Of a stretch of 48,170 nucleotides of DNA, positions 1 to 8,573 are shown one piece after another (position 1 is the stretch's first letter; each line of letters starts with the position of its first letter). The position numbers and the translations under genes were made by a program. The notes under the pieces were generated by a model, which was not told the DNA's origin, did not search any database, and saw nothing but the letters and a program-made list of their open reading frames with translations. Origin of the DNA: a virus. Location of the stretch: positions 1-48,170 of IMG/VR virus record IMGVR_UViG_3300010158_000104. One strand, given 5' to 3'.

Positions 1-1377
1 GCCTTCTCTTGGTAACAAGCCCAACTGATCCGAAATATAATCTTCATCGTAACTTAGATAATAACGAATGGCTTTTGAACTCATTCCTGATTTCTTCATA
101 TATTGAGCCATCAAGTTGATTAGTTCATTCTCTTTTTCTGGACTATATGTTATACCATCATTAGCCATCATTTGACCAATTTCGTTGTTGCCTGCATCTT
201 CGTTAGTCTGGCCTCCTGATTTAAGTCTGCCGTCAGTTTCTGCTGAACGTAGCAGTGCGGCGCGGTCTGCATAGCTACCACGTTTAACATCTTTGGCAGC
301 ATCTTTCTCGCCCTGTGTAGGATTCTTAACATGCTTTAATGGATCAAACTTTTCAGCTGCGCCTTCTTTGGTGTTTCGTACAGCATCTGCAGAATCACCA
401 GATGCTGCTTTACGTTGATACGCAGGAACATTAACTGGGTTCTTTGTATCTAGATCTTTCAAACGATCCTCAATACCTTCTCCCATGCCTTCTTGACTCA
501 TATCAGGATATTGAGACATGATAGTTGAGCCGTCTAACTTACCAGCACTTGCTGGGTAAATGGTCATGAATGGTGGGTTTACAAATGTATTTTTAGAAAG
601 AGCATGTTTAATTACTTCTTCTGCTCGGGCACGACTTGTAGGTTTTGTTCTTTGTACAATTGCTTGACCCGAACGGTTATGTTGCACTACGCAGGCAACA
701 TACTCCTCATTATCTTCCTCAGCTTCTTCTGATTCACTGATGAACTTTTTGTATTGTGCAAATAGATCTGATACTGCTTCGTTCATATCTGCGTATGCTT
801 TTGGCATGTTGCCATCCATACGATCGCCTTGCCCCGGTTGATTCTCTCGGCGTGCAAATTCATTTGCATCAAACTCATTCTTTTTATTAGGGTCAGCTGG
901 GCTGTTGTCATACTGCCCTTCATCTGTCTCTTCTTGGTCTTTTTCCATTTCATGATCTTGCATGTCATGGTCGCCATCATGATCACGATCTAAACCGGCA
1001 ATACCGTCATCTTCACCATCCATTGGATTTAATCTATCGATAACACCACGCATTGTATCAGCTGGAGTTTCGTCTCCAATTACTGGTTCTAATGTTTGTG
1101 GCTCAGCAACAACGGTAGGTTCTTCTGCATGTTGAGCACCCATACCTGCTAAAGACATAATATCTTTTAATAGGGTACCTAATTCTTCGCCACTGCCGGC
1201 TGTCATGTTGATAGTAGCAGGAGTACTTGGACGATCAGAAACCATCGATGGGGATTCCATCTCCATTCCTATGCCTGGCATAATGCCACATTCGGCTACT
1301 GCATTTTCTTTAACAATGTTAGGATTAGCAGAATCTAATTCGGCCAAACGTTTCATTACGTCGATCATATTCATCAT
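1..1377 (-). CDS. Acidic virion-type protein of unknown function, C-terminus cut by window edge
   Basis: An open frame of 459 codons runs from ATG at 1377 to the first base of the window, so the C-terminus is missing. A second ATG follows directly at 1374. AAGGA lies about 8 nt upstream of the first ATG, and the preceding gene stops just before it. The N-terminus (MMNMIDVMKRLAELDSANP) looks helical. Residues about 120-165 are strongly acidic and His/Asp-rich (DRDHDGDHDMQDHEMEKDQ), and the rest is charged and low in hydrophobics. I recognise no enzyme motif. Its place after gp16 in the virion gene run suggests a structural or assembly role, which is inference. The large terminase, which follows gp16 in T4, is not in this position. 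Confidence 0.75.
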   Translation of the reverse strand, partial: MMNMIDVMKRLAELDSANPNIVKENAVAECGIMPGIGMEMESPSMVSDRPSTPATINMTAGSGEELGTLLKDIMSLAGMGAQHAEEPTVVAEPQTLEPVIGDETPADTMRGVIDRLNPMDGEDDGIAGLDRDHDGDHDMQDHEMEKDQEETDEGQYDNSPADPNKKNEFDANEFARRENQPGQGDRMDGNMPKAYADMNEAVSDLFAQYKKFISESEEAEEDNEEYVACVVQHNRSGQAIVQRTKPTSRARAEEVIKHALSKNTFVNPPFMTIYPASAGKLDGSTIMSQYPDMSQEGMGEGIEDRLKDLDTKNPVNVPAYQRKAASGDSADAVRNTKEGAAEKFDPLKHVKNPTQGEKDAAKDVKRGSYADRAALLRSAETDGRLKSGGQTNEDAGNNEIGQMMANDGITYSPEKENELINLMAQYMKKSGMSSKAIRYYLSYDEDYISDQLGLLPREG

Positions 1378-1378
1378 A

Positions 1379-1984
1379 TTATTTCCTTGTAGGATTGTAG
1401 TCCGATTGCTTTAGCAGGGTCTGTGTTCCTGCAGGACTATCTGTATTAAATTTGGCAGTACCAGCGGATGGAATTTCTTCGCCGCGTTCCTTACGTTGTA
1501 ATTTAAGAATATCATTCAATTCTTTTACAAAACCAGTGTTATATTTGTCGCCATAGTAGTCTTCAAATTGAGGATTACCTGCTTCTTTGTAGTCAGGATC
1601 ATTTAACAAAGCACCTTCACGCTTAGTTGGTTCTTGGTGCTGATATTCTTCGCTAGGCTCACCTGGTCGACGAACAACTAATCGATCTTTTCCAATTCTT
1701 AGTTCAGCTGTTAGATATTCTGTAAGTTCTTGTTGGGTAGTTGGATAGTCTAACGATACTTCGTAGATATTAACTTCGCAGTTTTTAACTTGCGGAAAGT
1801 CTAATGGAACAGATTGGATTGGAGTAGTGGATTTCTTAAAGTCTTTAAGATCCTCGCCAACTGTATAACGGCCCAGCAATGCTTTCATTGCTGTCTCTTT
1901 TTCAAGAGGCATGTCACTAGCGATTTTGATTCTAAAATCGTAACGCTTTACTGACTCGTTTAGATGTTCTTTGAATGATTTCAT
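1379..1984 (-). CDS. Conserved phage protein of unknown function
   Basis: A protein of about 201 aa. The ATG at 1984 (MKSFKEHLNESVKRYDFR) is preferred to an in-frame TTG two codons upstream. No Shine-Dalgarno is visible. AATAAATA, a T4-type late promoter motif, ends 7 nt before the ATG and overlaps the gp16 stop codon. The first half (residues about 15-100) looks like a small alpha/beta domain. The second half is polar, with PGEPSEEY and many Asp, Glu and Lys, and is likely flexible. The gene sits between gp16 and the acidic protein. No function is assigned; a minor virion or packaging accessory role is only positional inference. Confidence 0.7.
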   Translation of the reverse strand: MKSFKEHLNESVKRYDFRIKIASDMPLEKETAMKALLGRYTVGEDLKDFKKSTTPIQSVPLDFPQVKNCEVNIYEVSLDYPTTQQELTEYLTAELRIGKDRLVVRRPGEPSEEYQHQEPTKREGALLNDPDYKEAGNPQFEDYYGDKYNTGFVKELNDILKLQRKERGEEIPSAGTAKFNTDSPAGTQTLLKQSDYNPTRK

Positions 1985-1990
1985 AGTCAA

Positions 1991-2473
1991 TTATTTATTC
2001 ATATTCTTAAGTTTTTCGAGAATACTATTTCGATCTGTGACAATATATCCCTCGCCTTCAACTGTTCCATTACCGTCACCGCCGCCATTTTTCTTATCAA
2101 TAGCTAACTTTTTTAACTGTAAGTCCACCATTTTTAACTTTTTGTCAATCTTGTTAGTTTTAGCAGTAATGGCTGCGTTCATCATTTGTGCTGCAATTTC
2201 AAACATTCTAGAACCGTATCTTGGTTCAACATTCATACCCAAATCCATTAGATCGTCGTAGGCCTGTTCTGCTTTGTTAGCCAGTGCATCCAACTCGCTG
2301 TCGGCCATATCACCCAACCCCTTAACACGGGGTAATGCAGATGCAATTTTGTCAAATTCTTCTAATTTGTCTTGTAGGTCAATTGTAGCTACCGGTTCTG
2401 CGTCAACAGGCTTTGCTTCTACAAGTGATTCTGTAGATTCGATGTTTAGTAATTCTTCTAACTTTTTTGTCAT
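1991..2473 (-). CDS. 16: Small terminase subunit, gp16-like
   Basis: A protein of 160 aa, close to T4 gp16 (about 164 aa). It begins MTKKLEELLNIEST. The central helical core (residues about 65-125) contains an AYDDLMDLGMNVEPRYGSRMF-type stretch followed by AAQMMNAAITAKTNKIDKK, the usual gp16 arrangement of a coiled-coil/oligomerisation core, and ends YIVTDRNSILEKLKNMNK. In the T4 family this subunit forms a ring that recognises DNA and stimulates the large terminase during packaging. The gene follows gp4 with a 12-nt gap. Its last codons, Asn-Lys-stop, spell out a late-promoter motif for the next gene. The gp17 ATPase must lie outside the window. Confidence 0.85.
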   Translation of the reverse strand: MTKKLEELLNIESTESLVEAKPVDAEPVATIDLQDKLEEFDKIASALPRVKGLGDMADSELDALANKAEQAYDDLMDLGMNVEPRYGSRMFEIAAQMMNAAITAKTNKIDKKLKMVDLQLKKLAIDKKNGGGDGNGTVEGEGYIVTDRNSILEKLKNMNK

Positions 2474-2484
2474 ACTATTACTTA

Positions 2485-2925
2485 TTATGTATTTCGTCCA
2501 TTATGGAAAATATCATGTTCGTTTAATATACGGAATTTGATACCTTGATTCCTACACCATATACTAGCTGCTGCCCACTTGGCCTGATTCTTAACAAACT
2601 GTGCTTGATTATAAGGATTCTTGCCTACCTTTTCTAATATCTGTTGATTGGCAGGTTTTACTTCCCATAACTCTGCATGTTTCCGTTGATTCCTATCAAC
2701 AAATGTCACTAAGAAATCTGGAACATATACAGATTGTTTTCCTGTTAACGGATCTCGATATGGTATTTTTATTGGTTCGCTAGCCCATTGTTGGATTGAC
2801 GGATTCTCATCGCACATACGCATGACTGCAACTTCCCAACCACTTCGATAAATTGGAGCAGTTGATCCTACATATTTTTCGGGATACTTTAACTTATAAG
2901 CTCCCCTAGAAAACTTTAAGCTCAT
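2485..2925 (-). CDS. 4: Head completion protein, gp4-like (TnsA-like nuclease fold)
   Basis: A protein of 146 aa; T4 gp4 (also called gp50) is about 150 aa. It opens MSLKFSRGAYKLKYPEKY and continues YRSGWEVAVMRMCDENPSI, then IPYRDPLTGKQSVYVPDFLV and ELWEVKPANQ. The order WE...PDF...E.K is the PD-(D/E)xK-like nuclease core of this family: catalytic candidates are E at about 33, D at about 72 (YVPDF) and the E-x-K of LWEVKP at about 88-90. In T4 this protein acts on filled heads before tail joining. The start codon overlaps the stop of the preceding gene as ATGA, which suggests translational coupling. Family assignment is confident; nuclease activity is family knowledge only. Confidence 0.85.
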   Translation of the reverse strand: MSLKFSRGAYKLKYPEKYVGSTAPIYRSGWEVAVMRMCDENPSIQQWASEPIKIPYRDPLTGKQSVYVPDFLVTFVDRNQRKHAELWEVKPANQQILEKVGKNPYNQAQFVKNQAKWAAASIWCRNQGIKFRILNEHDIFHNGRNT

Positions 2926-3293
2926 GCAAGTATGTTTCGTGCAATTTCAGGATTAGGGCGAAATGGTTGTGCGTACCCTAGGCTACTAGATTTAAATCTG
3001 TTGTAGTTTAAAATTTCAGAAACAATTGCAGATAACTGTACTGTATCAACACCTTTTAGTGTATCTAAGATCTGCATGGGATTATATCCATCTTGCATCG
3101 CTTGTCTAATGATAGTAACTGCAATCGATTCAGCTGCTACTTCTCCAAAGTCTCTACTTGTAAAGAATCCCTTCATAGCGGCCAGCACAGTTGCATTTAT
3201 TTCAACTGGCTGTGTACCGTAAGCATCAAATGCTTGGACTGTTTGATTCTGACTAGAAGAATTAACGGGAATATTAGAATAATTTTGATTCAT
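2922..3293 (-). CDS. Small conserved structural-type protein
   Basis: A protein of 123 aa. The N-terminal 30 residues are Gln/Asn/Ser-rich and probably disordered. After that come helices (LAAMKGFFTSRDFGEVAAES, then IIRQAMQDGYNPMQILDTL) and a polar tail. AGAGG lies about 7 nt before the ATG. The gene is between a tube-fold baseplate protein and gp4, separated by 2 nt from the former's stop and overlapping gp4 by ATGA. The surrounding genes are all virion morphogenesis genes, so a virion or assembly role is likely. I do not recognise a named T4 homologue. Confidence 0.7.
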   Translation of the reverse strand: MNQNYSNIPVNSSSQNQTVQAFDAYGTQPVEINATVLAAMKGFFTSRDFGEVAAESIAVTIIRQAMQDGYNPMQILDTLKGVDTVQLSAIVSEILNYNRFKSSSLGYAQPFRPNPEIARNILA

Positions 3294-3295
3294 GA

Positions 3296-4462
3296 TTAAC
3301 CTCTTGGGGGAAATAATATTGCAGCAGGATTAGCTCTAATTTTTCCATCAACACCAGTGTTAAATGCTTTAAAGATATTAATGCCTACACCACCTGGTAA
3401 ATTAAAGACGCCTGTTGCAGTATCTGGACTCGGTGGATCTGCATATTTTCCCGGAGAACTTGCTGTTAACGCACCCAACGACCCGCTGGCAATATTATAT
3501 GCGCCTGCCTTGGTGCGTACAATACCATTTGTATTAACATAATTTTTAACAAGGGCTTTACCTATGTTAAACAATGGATTTTCAGAATTGTAACTACCAC
3601 CTACCTTACCAAATACTTGTTGAGCCCCCGGTTTATCGAATCCTGTTCCTTGTTTAATGTAAGTTGGATTGTTGATTGGATTGCCAGCAATAGACAACGG
3701 ACTAGGCGTTTTGTCATAATACACTGATGTAAATCCAGGAGGATTTGTTTCAGGAACAATACTACCGTAGTCGTATAATACATTTTCAAATGATACTGAC
3801 ATTCTGTTTTGTAATGTTCTGTTGCCGTCAGCTTGATTTAATGAGTCATGCGACCATTCTGTAATTTTAGGATTAACTAAAGTTATTTTTGTAAAATTTT
3901 GTTGATGCAAAGAGTATACATCTACTGATGTTATAAAAGATTCTTTAATACCACTATCATAAACACCATATTGATAATCGGTGCTACCATACTTTGTATT
4001 CGAAAAAGATACAGGAAGGCCGTTTCTTGACTGGTTGCCCGCTGCCGGAGTACCGTAATTACTATCTGCAAAATAATGCTTATAGTAGTTAATCCATAGT
4101 TTATTAATAACATCTATGTTGTCATCATGGAATTCAACACTAATTGGATTATAAGTTAATTTTGTTTGTACTACAGTTTTTCTATTGTATTGGTTTACAG
4201 TTTCTGTGGCAATGTTAAATTTAGGAAGATCAATTTTCTTTACTAAAAGACCTACATCGAGTGATCCAGTATTTTTCCATGTTTCGTCGAGGATTGCATC
4301 TTTGTTAAGATTGAAAACAACATAATAAAGAAACGCAACTTTTGGAGAGTACGCATACTTATTACTGTGATACAATCTATCAGCATGTTGATAATCTTTT
4401 AGATTAGGATATCCACTAAGGTACCCTGTTGAAGACAAGAAATTGTTAAATGCGTTGCTCAT
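3296..4462 (-). CDS. Tail-tube-fold baseplate protein (gp48/gp54-type candidate)
   Basis: A protein of 388 aa. Residues about 60-130 read GLLVKKIDLPKFNIATETVN, then QYNRKTVVQTKLTYNPISVEFHDD written continuously in the protein, followed by NKLWINYYKHYF. This is the signature of the tail-tube fold seen in gp19 and in the baseplate tube-initiator proteins gp48 and gp54. Residues about 170-250 contain a second half (ESFITSVDVYSLHQ, then ITLVNPKITEWSHDSL). The C-terminal 140 residues are Gly/Pro/Ser-rich. It follows the tail tube gene. I infer a baseplate cap or tube-initiation role; which of gp48 or gp54 it matches I cannot decide. There is no Shine-Dalgarno, and CTAAATA ends 5 nt before the ATG. 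Confidence 0.65.
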   Translation of the reverse strand: MSNAFNNFLSSTGYLSGYPNLKDYQHADRLYHSNKYAYSPKVAFLYYVVFNLNKDAILDETWKNTGSLDVGLLVKKIDLPKFNIATETVNQYNRKTVVQTKLTYNPISVEFHDDNIDVINKLWINYYKHYFADSNYGTPAAGNQSRNGLPVSFSNTKYGSTDYQYGVYDSGIKESFITSVDVYSLHQQNFTKITLVNPKITEWSHDSLNQADGNRTLQNRMSVSFENVLYDYGSIVPETNPPGFTSVYYDKTPSPLSIAGNPINNPTYIKQGTGFDKPGAQQVFGKVGGSYNSENPLFNIGKALVKNYVNTNGIVRTKAGAYNIASGSLGALTASSPGKYADPPSPDTATGVFNLPGGVGINIFKAFNTGVDGKIRANPAAILFPPRG

Positions 4463-4467
4463 GCAAA

Positions 4468-4474
4468 TATTTAG
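4468..4474 (-). promoter_or_regulatory. Late promoter motif, predicted leaderless
   Basis: CTAAATA on the minus strand ends 5 nt before the ATG at 4462 (TAAATATT-N3-ATG). It lies just downstream of a terminator hairpin. In T4, transcription starts roughly 6 nt after the TATAAATA box, which here would be the A of the ATG. Confidence 0.55.
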
Positions 4475-4480
4475 TCAAAT

Positions 4481-4507
4481 AAAAAGCCCAGGTATTAAGC
4501 TGGGCTT
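4481..4507 (-). terminator. Intrinsic terminator after the tail tube gene
   Basis: An 8-bp stem (4484-4491 with 4500-4507: AAGCCCAG/CTGGGCTT) with an 8-nt loop is followed on the minus strand by TTT-ATTT. It lies just past the gp19 stop and just before a late promoter motif. Confidence 0.8.
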
Positions 4508-4527
4508 GTTTATTGTTAAATTTAATA

Positions 4528-5178
4528 TTAACCTGTACTTAGACCTTGTGCGCCTGCTGGACGTACAACACGACCAACATCTAGACCAATACCAGTAGCT
4601 GTTCCGCCAGGTGCATCTAGTTGGATTGCATTATCATAAGTGATAGTCAGTGCAATATCCATTGGGTTAGTTGCATCGCTATAGTCACCGCCTTGATAAG
4701 TGGCAGTTTTGATAAAGCAACCTAAGAATTCAAAACTTTCTAGTGTAACTGGTTCAAATGCACCGTTGCCACCGTCAAGAATTTCAACACGCATTCTGAA
4801 CTTATAATCGATACCGCTAGCAGCACCGCTTTGTTCAAAGAAGTCGAATTGCTTCTGTAGTTGTTCACCAACCTTGCGGCTAACAATGCCGGATGCATCA
4901 TCACGGACTGTTAACTTAGCATCGGTGAAACTGTGTTTGCCCAGTAGCTTTACTGTACTGTTATATACAGGTAATTTAATTTCGTCAAAAGTAACTTCGG
5001 GGCGGGTTACGTTCATAACTTGCTTGGTTAGTTCTGTAGATTGTACGCCGCCTACACCAAAGCTGTCTAGTGTAACACGGAAGCGATATTTCAGCTTTGG
5101 CATCAACAGACCTTGAGAGGACGAGTCTTGGCGCCCACTCAACGGTACTGTAAATCTTGATAAACTTGCGATTGGCAT
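4528..5178 (-). CDS. 19: Tail tube protein, gp19-like
   Basis: A protein of 216 aa (T4 gp19 is 163 aa). It begins MPIASLSRFTVPLSGRQDSS and has RFRVTLDSFGVGG, then VTRPEVTFDEIKLPVYNSTV, GKHSFTDAKLTVRDD and FEFLGCFIKTATYQGGDYSD: the beta-rich tube fold. In the T4 family it polymerises into hexameric rings inside the sheath. The ATG at 5178 follows AAGGAG, with GGTAAATA at 5202-5209 as promoter, so this abundant protein has its own late promoter although it lies right after the sheath gene. A strong terminator follows. Confidence 0.9.
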   Translation of the reverse strand: MPIASLSRFTVPLSGRQDSSSQGLLMPKLKYRFRVTLDSFGVGGVQSTELTKQVMNVTRPEVTFDEIKLPVYNSTVKLLGKHSFTDAKLTVRDDASGIVSRKVGEQLQKQFDFFEQSGAASGIDYKFRMRVEILDGGNGAFEPVTLESFEFLGCFIKTATYQGGDYSDATNPMDIALTITYDNAIQLDAPGGTATGIGLDVGRVVRPAGAQGLSTG

Positions 5179-5201
5179 GTGTAATGCTCCTTATTCTTTG
5201 T

Positions 5202-5209
5202 TATTTACC
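5202..5209 (-). promoter_or_regulatory. Late promoter for the tail tube gene
   Basis: GGTAAATA on the minus strand, 23 nt before the ATG at 5178, with AAGGAG between. It matches the GGTAAATA found upstream of the sheath gene and of the gene at 33779. Confidence 0.65.
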
Positions 5210-5211
5210 TA

Positions 5212-8139
5212 TTATAGGCCCTTGGCAATATCACCAGTATTCTTGATTCTCAATGGAATATAGATGTACTCGACTGCCTTGACTGGCTCGATAGCAATAT
5301 CTAAATACAACTCGTTTCTATCAATTCTAGAAGGTGTGTTGTTTGTGGTATCGCAAACTACAGCGTAGTCGTATAGGGCACGTTGTCCTACTAATTCTAA
5401 CAATAGGCTTTCAGCAGCCGCTTTAATTTCACGGCGTGTCTGTGCATCGTTAGGTTCAAACAAGAATGGTCTTGCAAGAATGTCTAACTGTCTACGCAAG
5501 TAAATTACTAAACGACTGACGTTAATTCTATCTAATGCACTAGCGTTTTTAGCACGAGTGCGTTGACCATATGCAAGAACACCAACACCTGTTAGTGTAG
5601 CAATCGGGTTGATTGCAACTTTAGGATCTTGTAATACATCTCGCAGACCTTGGTGCAATGCAACTGTCTTAAATTCACCTTCCATAGTAATGTAACCAAC
5701 ACTAGAAGCATTGTCAACACCACCACGACGTGTACCAGCCGGAGCAAACCATGGGTAGCTCTTTGCATCGCTATTAATGATTGTGCGCAACATCATATGG
5801 CTTGGAGGAACAACAATGTTGTTGCCTGTTAGGTCATTTGTATAACCACTTGGGTAATACATGGCCATATACTCGTCATGACTTGTACCGCCGTCGTCAC
5901 CATTGTCTGCTGCGCCAGCAGTGTTCATACCCCAAGCACTTAATGCAGTACCTGTTGGCTCTAAACGGAATGGTGTATCACCTAATACAAATGCTGTTAA
6001 CCCACGATCTGTGTTTAATGCAATCATGTTCTGAATAGCTTCTGGATAACCAGGTGTTGCCATCAAATTAAATCCTAATGTATCACTGTCACGTACCGCT
6101 GCGTTGTTGTCGATTAAAGCCTTGAACGCTTGGACAACTTGTTGTCGTTGAGCCATTCTACCAAACAATGGACTACCATCTACCGCTGTAGGATGCTGTG
6201 AAACCCAACGATCAGCATTATAGCCGGCCATTGATGCATTGTTTTGACGTGGGTTTTTTGCATTTTTATTGATATATCCTGATACGTATTTCTTAACTGT
6301 AAATCCGCTACGACGAGTATTCCATAGACGTGTGCCTTTTGGATGTAGTGCTGGATCAGGTGCGTCTGGATCTAAATAGCTGCTATTTAATAATGCACTA
6401 ATTATTGCAGGCTCAGTAGCTGCGCCACTTGTTCCCCAACGTGCATCGGCAAATACCCAACCGTTTGGTGTAGATTGATCTGTTGGATCTTGTTTAATCC
6501 ATCCGGCGGTAGTACTGTAAACATAAATGTTTTGACCATACATGTCCATGTCGCTGGTATCAATCCAGATATCATTATCAACTAACGCACCTCCTTGACT
6601 ATTGCCGGTTGCGGCAGCTGGTTCAGTTGCACTAATGATTGGGCCATTAAGGTCAGTGCTTCCAAATTGGGTACGGTAACCTACCCAGGTAGTTCCATTA
6701 TGATAAAGAATATCTGCAAACAAATTGGTATCATACCATAACTTACCATCTGCTGGAGTTGTATAAGGAGCAGCACTTCTTGCCTCATACACTAATGGCT
6801 TCCAAGTTGTAGCAATGTAATCAAATGAATCATATACTGGTGCAGCTGATAAGTTAGCAGTATTTGCTAGTGTGAATAAAGTAGCCAAAGGTGTGCCAGT
6901 GCCGTCTTTTAATTCAAATGCACCGCCAGCAGTATGAGTCATTGTTAATATATTTGCATCATCGTCCCATGTCGCAGTAATATATGTTAATCCCTGAGAC
7001 GATAAAGCAGCAGGAACTAGAGACCCTAATTCAATGCCCACTGTTGGGGTAAACAATGTTACTGTTTTAGTTGCTCCCCATGTTCCTGCTAAGGTTGTTT
7101 CTCTAACAGTAAACGTAGCTGTAGTATTTACAGTCAACTGAATTGAGTTTGCACTACCAGTAATGCTGGTAGTGCCGCTGGCAGATTTTCTCCATACTTT
7201 AAAACTTGCTTCTGTAGAGTTGTTAAAATCAGATTCTACAAATAGTGTTCCAACTGCAATATTTTTACCGCCACCTGTTGCATCAAATGCAAAGTTTGCA
7301 GATGCAACACTGTCATAGATAGGTGCTGTTACAGTTGTCCAAGACTGGCTTGAACTGTTATACAATTTAATAGACCAGTTAGCACCGTTAGATGGTGTAG
7401 TAGTTGTAACCCAAACACTACCGGTTGCTGTACTACCGTTAAAATTAGGGTATGTATAGTGCGGACTGATCTGTAATGATTTTCCATTATCAAATGCGGT
7501 ATATACAGGAGACCATGTGTTATCTGCTCTTTTGTAATACAATTCATTAGCATTAGCGGTAGTAACTCGCATACAGTAGTCGCCGATATTTCCAACAACC
7601 GGTGTTGGTGTATATGCATAGAAATATAGTGCAGGAGAGTCATCGTTTAGTACTATAGGAGTCTTAGCAGTAAATGCTTGTGTGCTAGAATTCCATTCTT
7701 TTACACCAAACACGCTAGCTGCTGTATCAACCCAATATGTACCTGCTACAGGGCTACCTACTGGAACTGTACTAGTAGGTGTAAGATCAGCTAGGTCTAA
7801 ATCAGCACGAACAATATATGCACGAGAGCTTACACCTAATGAGCTGTATGCTGCTTGCAATCCATATTCGTTTTGTTCGCTGCCGTGTTGTGGGTTGCCG
7901 CTAGCATCTGTAGGGAACAACGGAGTTCCAAATGTGTCTGTTAGATCACGTTGGCTAGTGATCAACCAAACTTTACCAGCATTAGCGGCTGTTGTTCCTA
8001 GTGCGGTTGTTCCGCTAGGATTCTTTTTATCTTGTTTAGACGCTACAAATAATACAGGCACAGTGCCCGGTGCAGACGGAGTATAGAAACTCTCGTCGAT
8101 TACATTTACTTGTACGCCTGGTGAATTCAATGTTGCCAT
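5212..8139 (-). CDS. 18: Tail sheath protein, gp18-like, enlarged
   Basis: A protein of 975 aa, against 659 in T4. The N-terminus (MATLNSPGVQVNVIDESFYT, then LITSQRDLTDTFGTPLF) is typical of contractile sheath proteins. The conserved C-terminal region starts at about residue 618 (SGYINKNAKNPR) and includes AFKALIDNNAAVRDSDTLGF, YPWFAPAGTRRGGV and DPKVAINPIATLTGVGVL. Residues about 130-600 are an extra Thr/Ser/Gly-rich stretch with repeated strand-like units (TYWVDTAASV, KLWYDTNLFA, DIWIDTSDMDM), probably surface domains. The ATG at 8139 follows AAGGGGA and a GGTAAATA late promoter. It forms the contractile outer tail in this family. Confidence 0.92.
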   Translation of the reverse strand: MATLNSPGVQVNVIDESFYTPSAPGTVPVLFVASKQDKKNPSGTTALGTTAANAGKVWLITSQRDLTDTFGTPLFPTDASGNPQHGSEQNEYGLQAAYSSLGVSSRAYIVRADLDLADLTPTSTVPVGSPVAGTYWVDTAASVFGVKEWNSSTQAFTAKTPIVLNDDSPALYFYAYTPTPVVGNIGDYCMRVTTANANELYYKRADNTWSPVYTAFDNGKSLQISPHYTYPNFNGSTATGSVWVTTTTPSNGANWSIKLYNSSSQSWTTVTAPIYDSVASANFAFDATGGGKNIAVGTLFVESDFNNSTEASFKVWRKSASGTTSITGSANSIQLTVNTTATFTVRETTLAGTWGATKTVTLFTPTVGIELGSLVPAALSSQGLTYITATWDDDANILTMTHTAGGAFELKDGTGTPLATLFTLANTANLSAAPVYDSFDYIATTWKPLVYEARSAAPYTTPADGKLWYDTNLFADILYHNGTTWVGYRTQFGSTDLNGPIISATEPAAATGNSQGGALVDNDIWIDTSDMDMYGQNIYVYSTTAGWIKQDPTDQSTPNGWVFADARWGTSGAATEPAIISALLNSSYLDPDAPDPALHPKGTRLWNTRRSGFTVKKYVSGYINKNAKNPRQNNASMAGYNADRWVSQHPTAVDGSPLFGRMAQRQQVVQAFKALIDNNAAVRDSDTLGFNLMATPGYPEAIQNMIALNTDRGLTAFVLGDTPFRLEPTGTALSAWGMNTAGAADNGDDGGTSHDEYMAMYYPSGYTNDLTGNNIVVPPSHMMLRTIINSDAKSYPWFAPAGTRRGGVDNASSVGYITMEGEFKTVALHQGLRDVLQDPKVAINPIATLTGVGVLAYGQRTRAKNASALDRINVSRLVIYLRRQLDILARPFLFEPNDAQTRREIKAAAESLLLELVGQRALYDYAVVCDTTNNTPSRIDRNELYLDIAIEPVKAVEYIYIPLRIKNTGDIAKGL

Positions 8140-8169
8140 TTTTTTGTCCCCTTAATGGATTACTTGAAT

Positions 8170-8177
8170 TATTTACC
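8170..8177 (-). promoter_or_regulatory. Late promoter for the sheath gene
   Basis: GGTAAATA on the minus strand, 30 nt before the sheath ATG at 8139, with AAGGGGA between them. Confidence 0.65.
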
Positions 8178-8199
8178 ATAAAGTGAATAAAAACCCAGT

Positions 8200-8207
8200 G
8201 TTAAATA
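8200..8207 (+). promoter_or_regulatory. Possible late promoter for the zinc-finger/HNH-like gene
   Basis: GTTAAATA on the plus strand, 30 nt before the ATG at 8238. It is divergent from the sheath promoter at 8170-8177. The match is weaker than at the other sites. Confidence 0.4.
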
Positions 8208-8237
8208 CACTTGAAAAGGGCACTAAAAGGGCGGGGT

Positions 8238-8573
8238 ATGAGAGATTTATGTAAAATTTGCGGAGCTAGGCCGGTAGCAATCAATTATTACAAGGAAGGT
8301 AAGCCATTCTATAGGTCTAAATGCGACCACTGTGCTAATCAACGTGAGGAAGGCAGACCACTATGGACCATTGCAGGCTATAAGAAAAAAGCCGCGTGTG
8401 ATAAATGCGGCTTTGTTTCTAAATATCAAGAACAGTTTAATGTATTCTACGTTGACGGTGATCCTACGAATTGTAGGTATACTAATTTAAAAACTGTCTG
8501 CGCCAACTGTCAGCGTATATTGCATAAACTTAAATTGCCCTGGCGCCAGGGAGATCTAAAACCTGATTTTTAA
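8238..8573 (+). CDS. Small zinc-finger protein, degenerate HNH-like
   Basis: A protein of 111 aa from ATG 8238. An upstream in-frame TTG at 8211 is possible but less likely; GGGCGGGG lies just before the ATG. There are three Cys pairs: CKIC with CDHC near the N-terminus, then CDKC and CANC. The order CDKCGF ... FYVDGDPTN ... NLKTVCANCQRILHK follows the layout of HNH endonucleases, but the usual first His pair is replaced (FYVDGD instead of HHxDG). It may therefore be an inactive or altered HNH protein, or a zinc-ribbon DNA-binding protein. It stands alone on the plus strand between the sheath and dNMP kinase genes and converges on the latter, sharing a TTAA at the stop codons. Confidence 0.7.
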   Translation: MRDLCKICGARPVAINYYKEGKPFYRSKCDHCANQREEGRPLWTIAGYKKKAACDKCGFVSKYQEQFNVFYVDGDPTNCRYTNLKTVCANCQRILHKLKLPWRQGDLKPDF

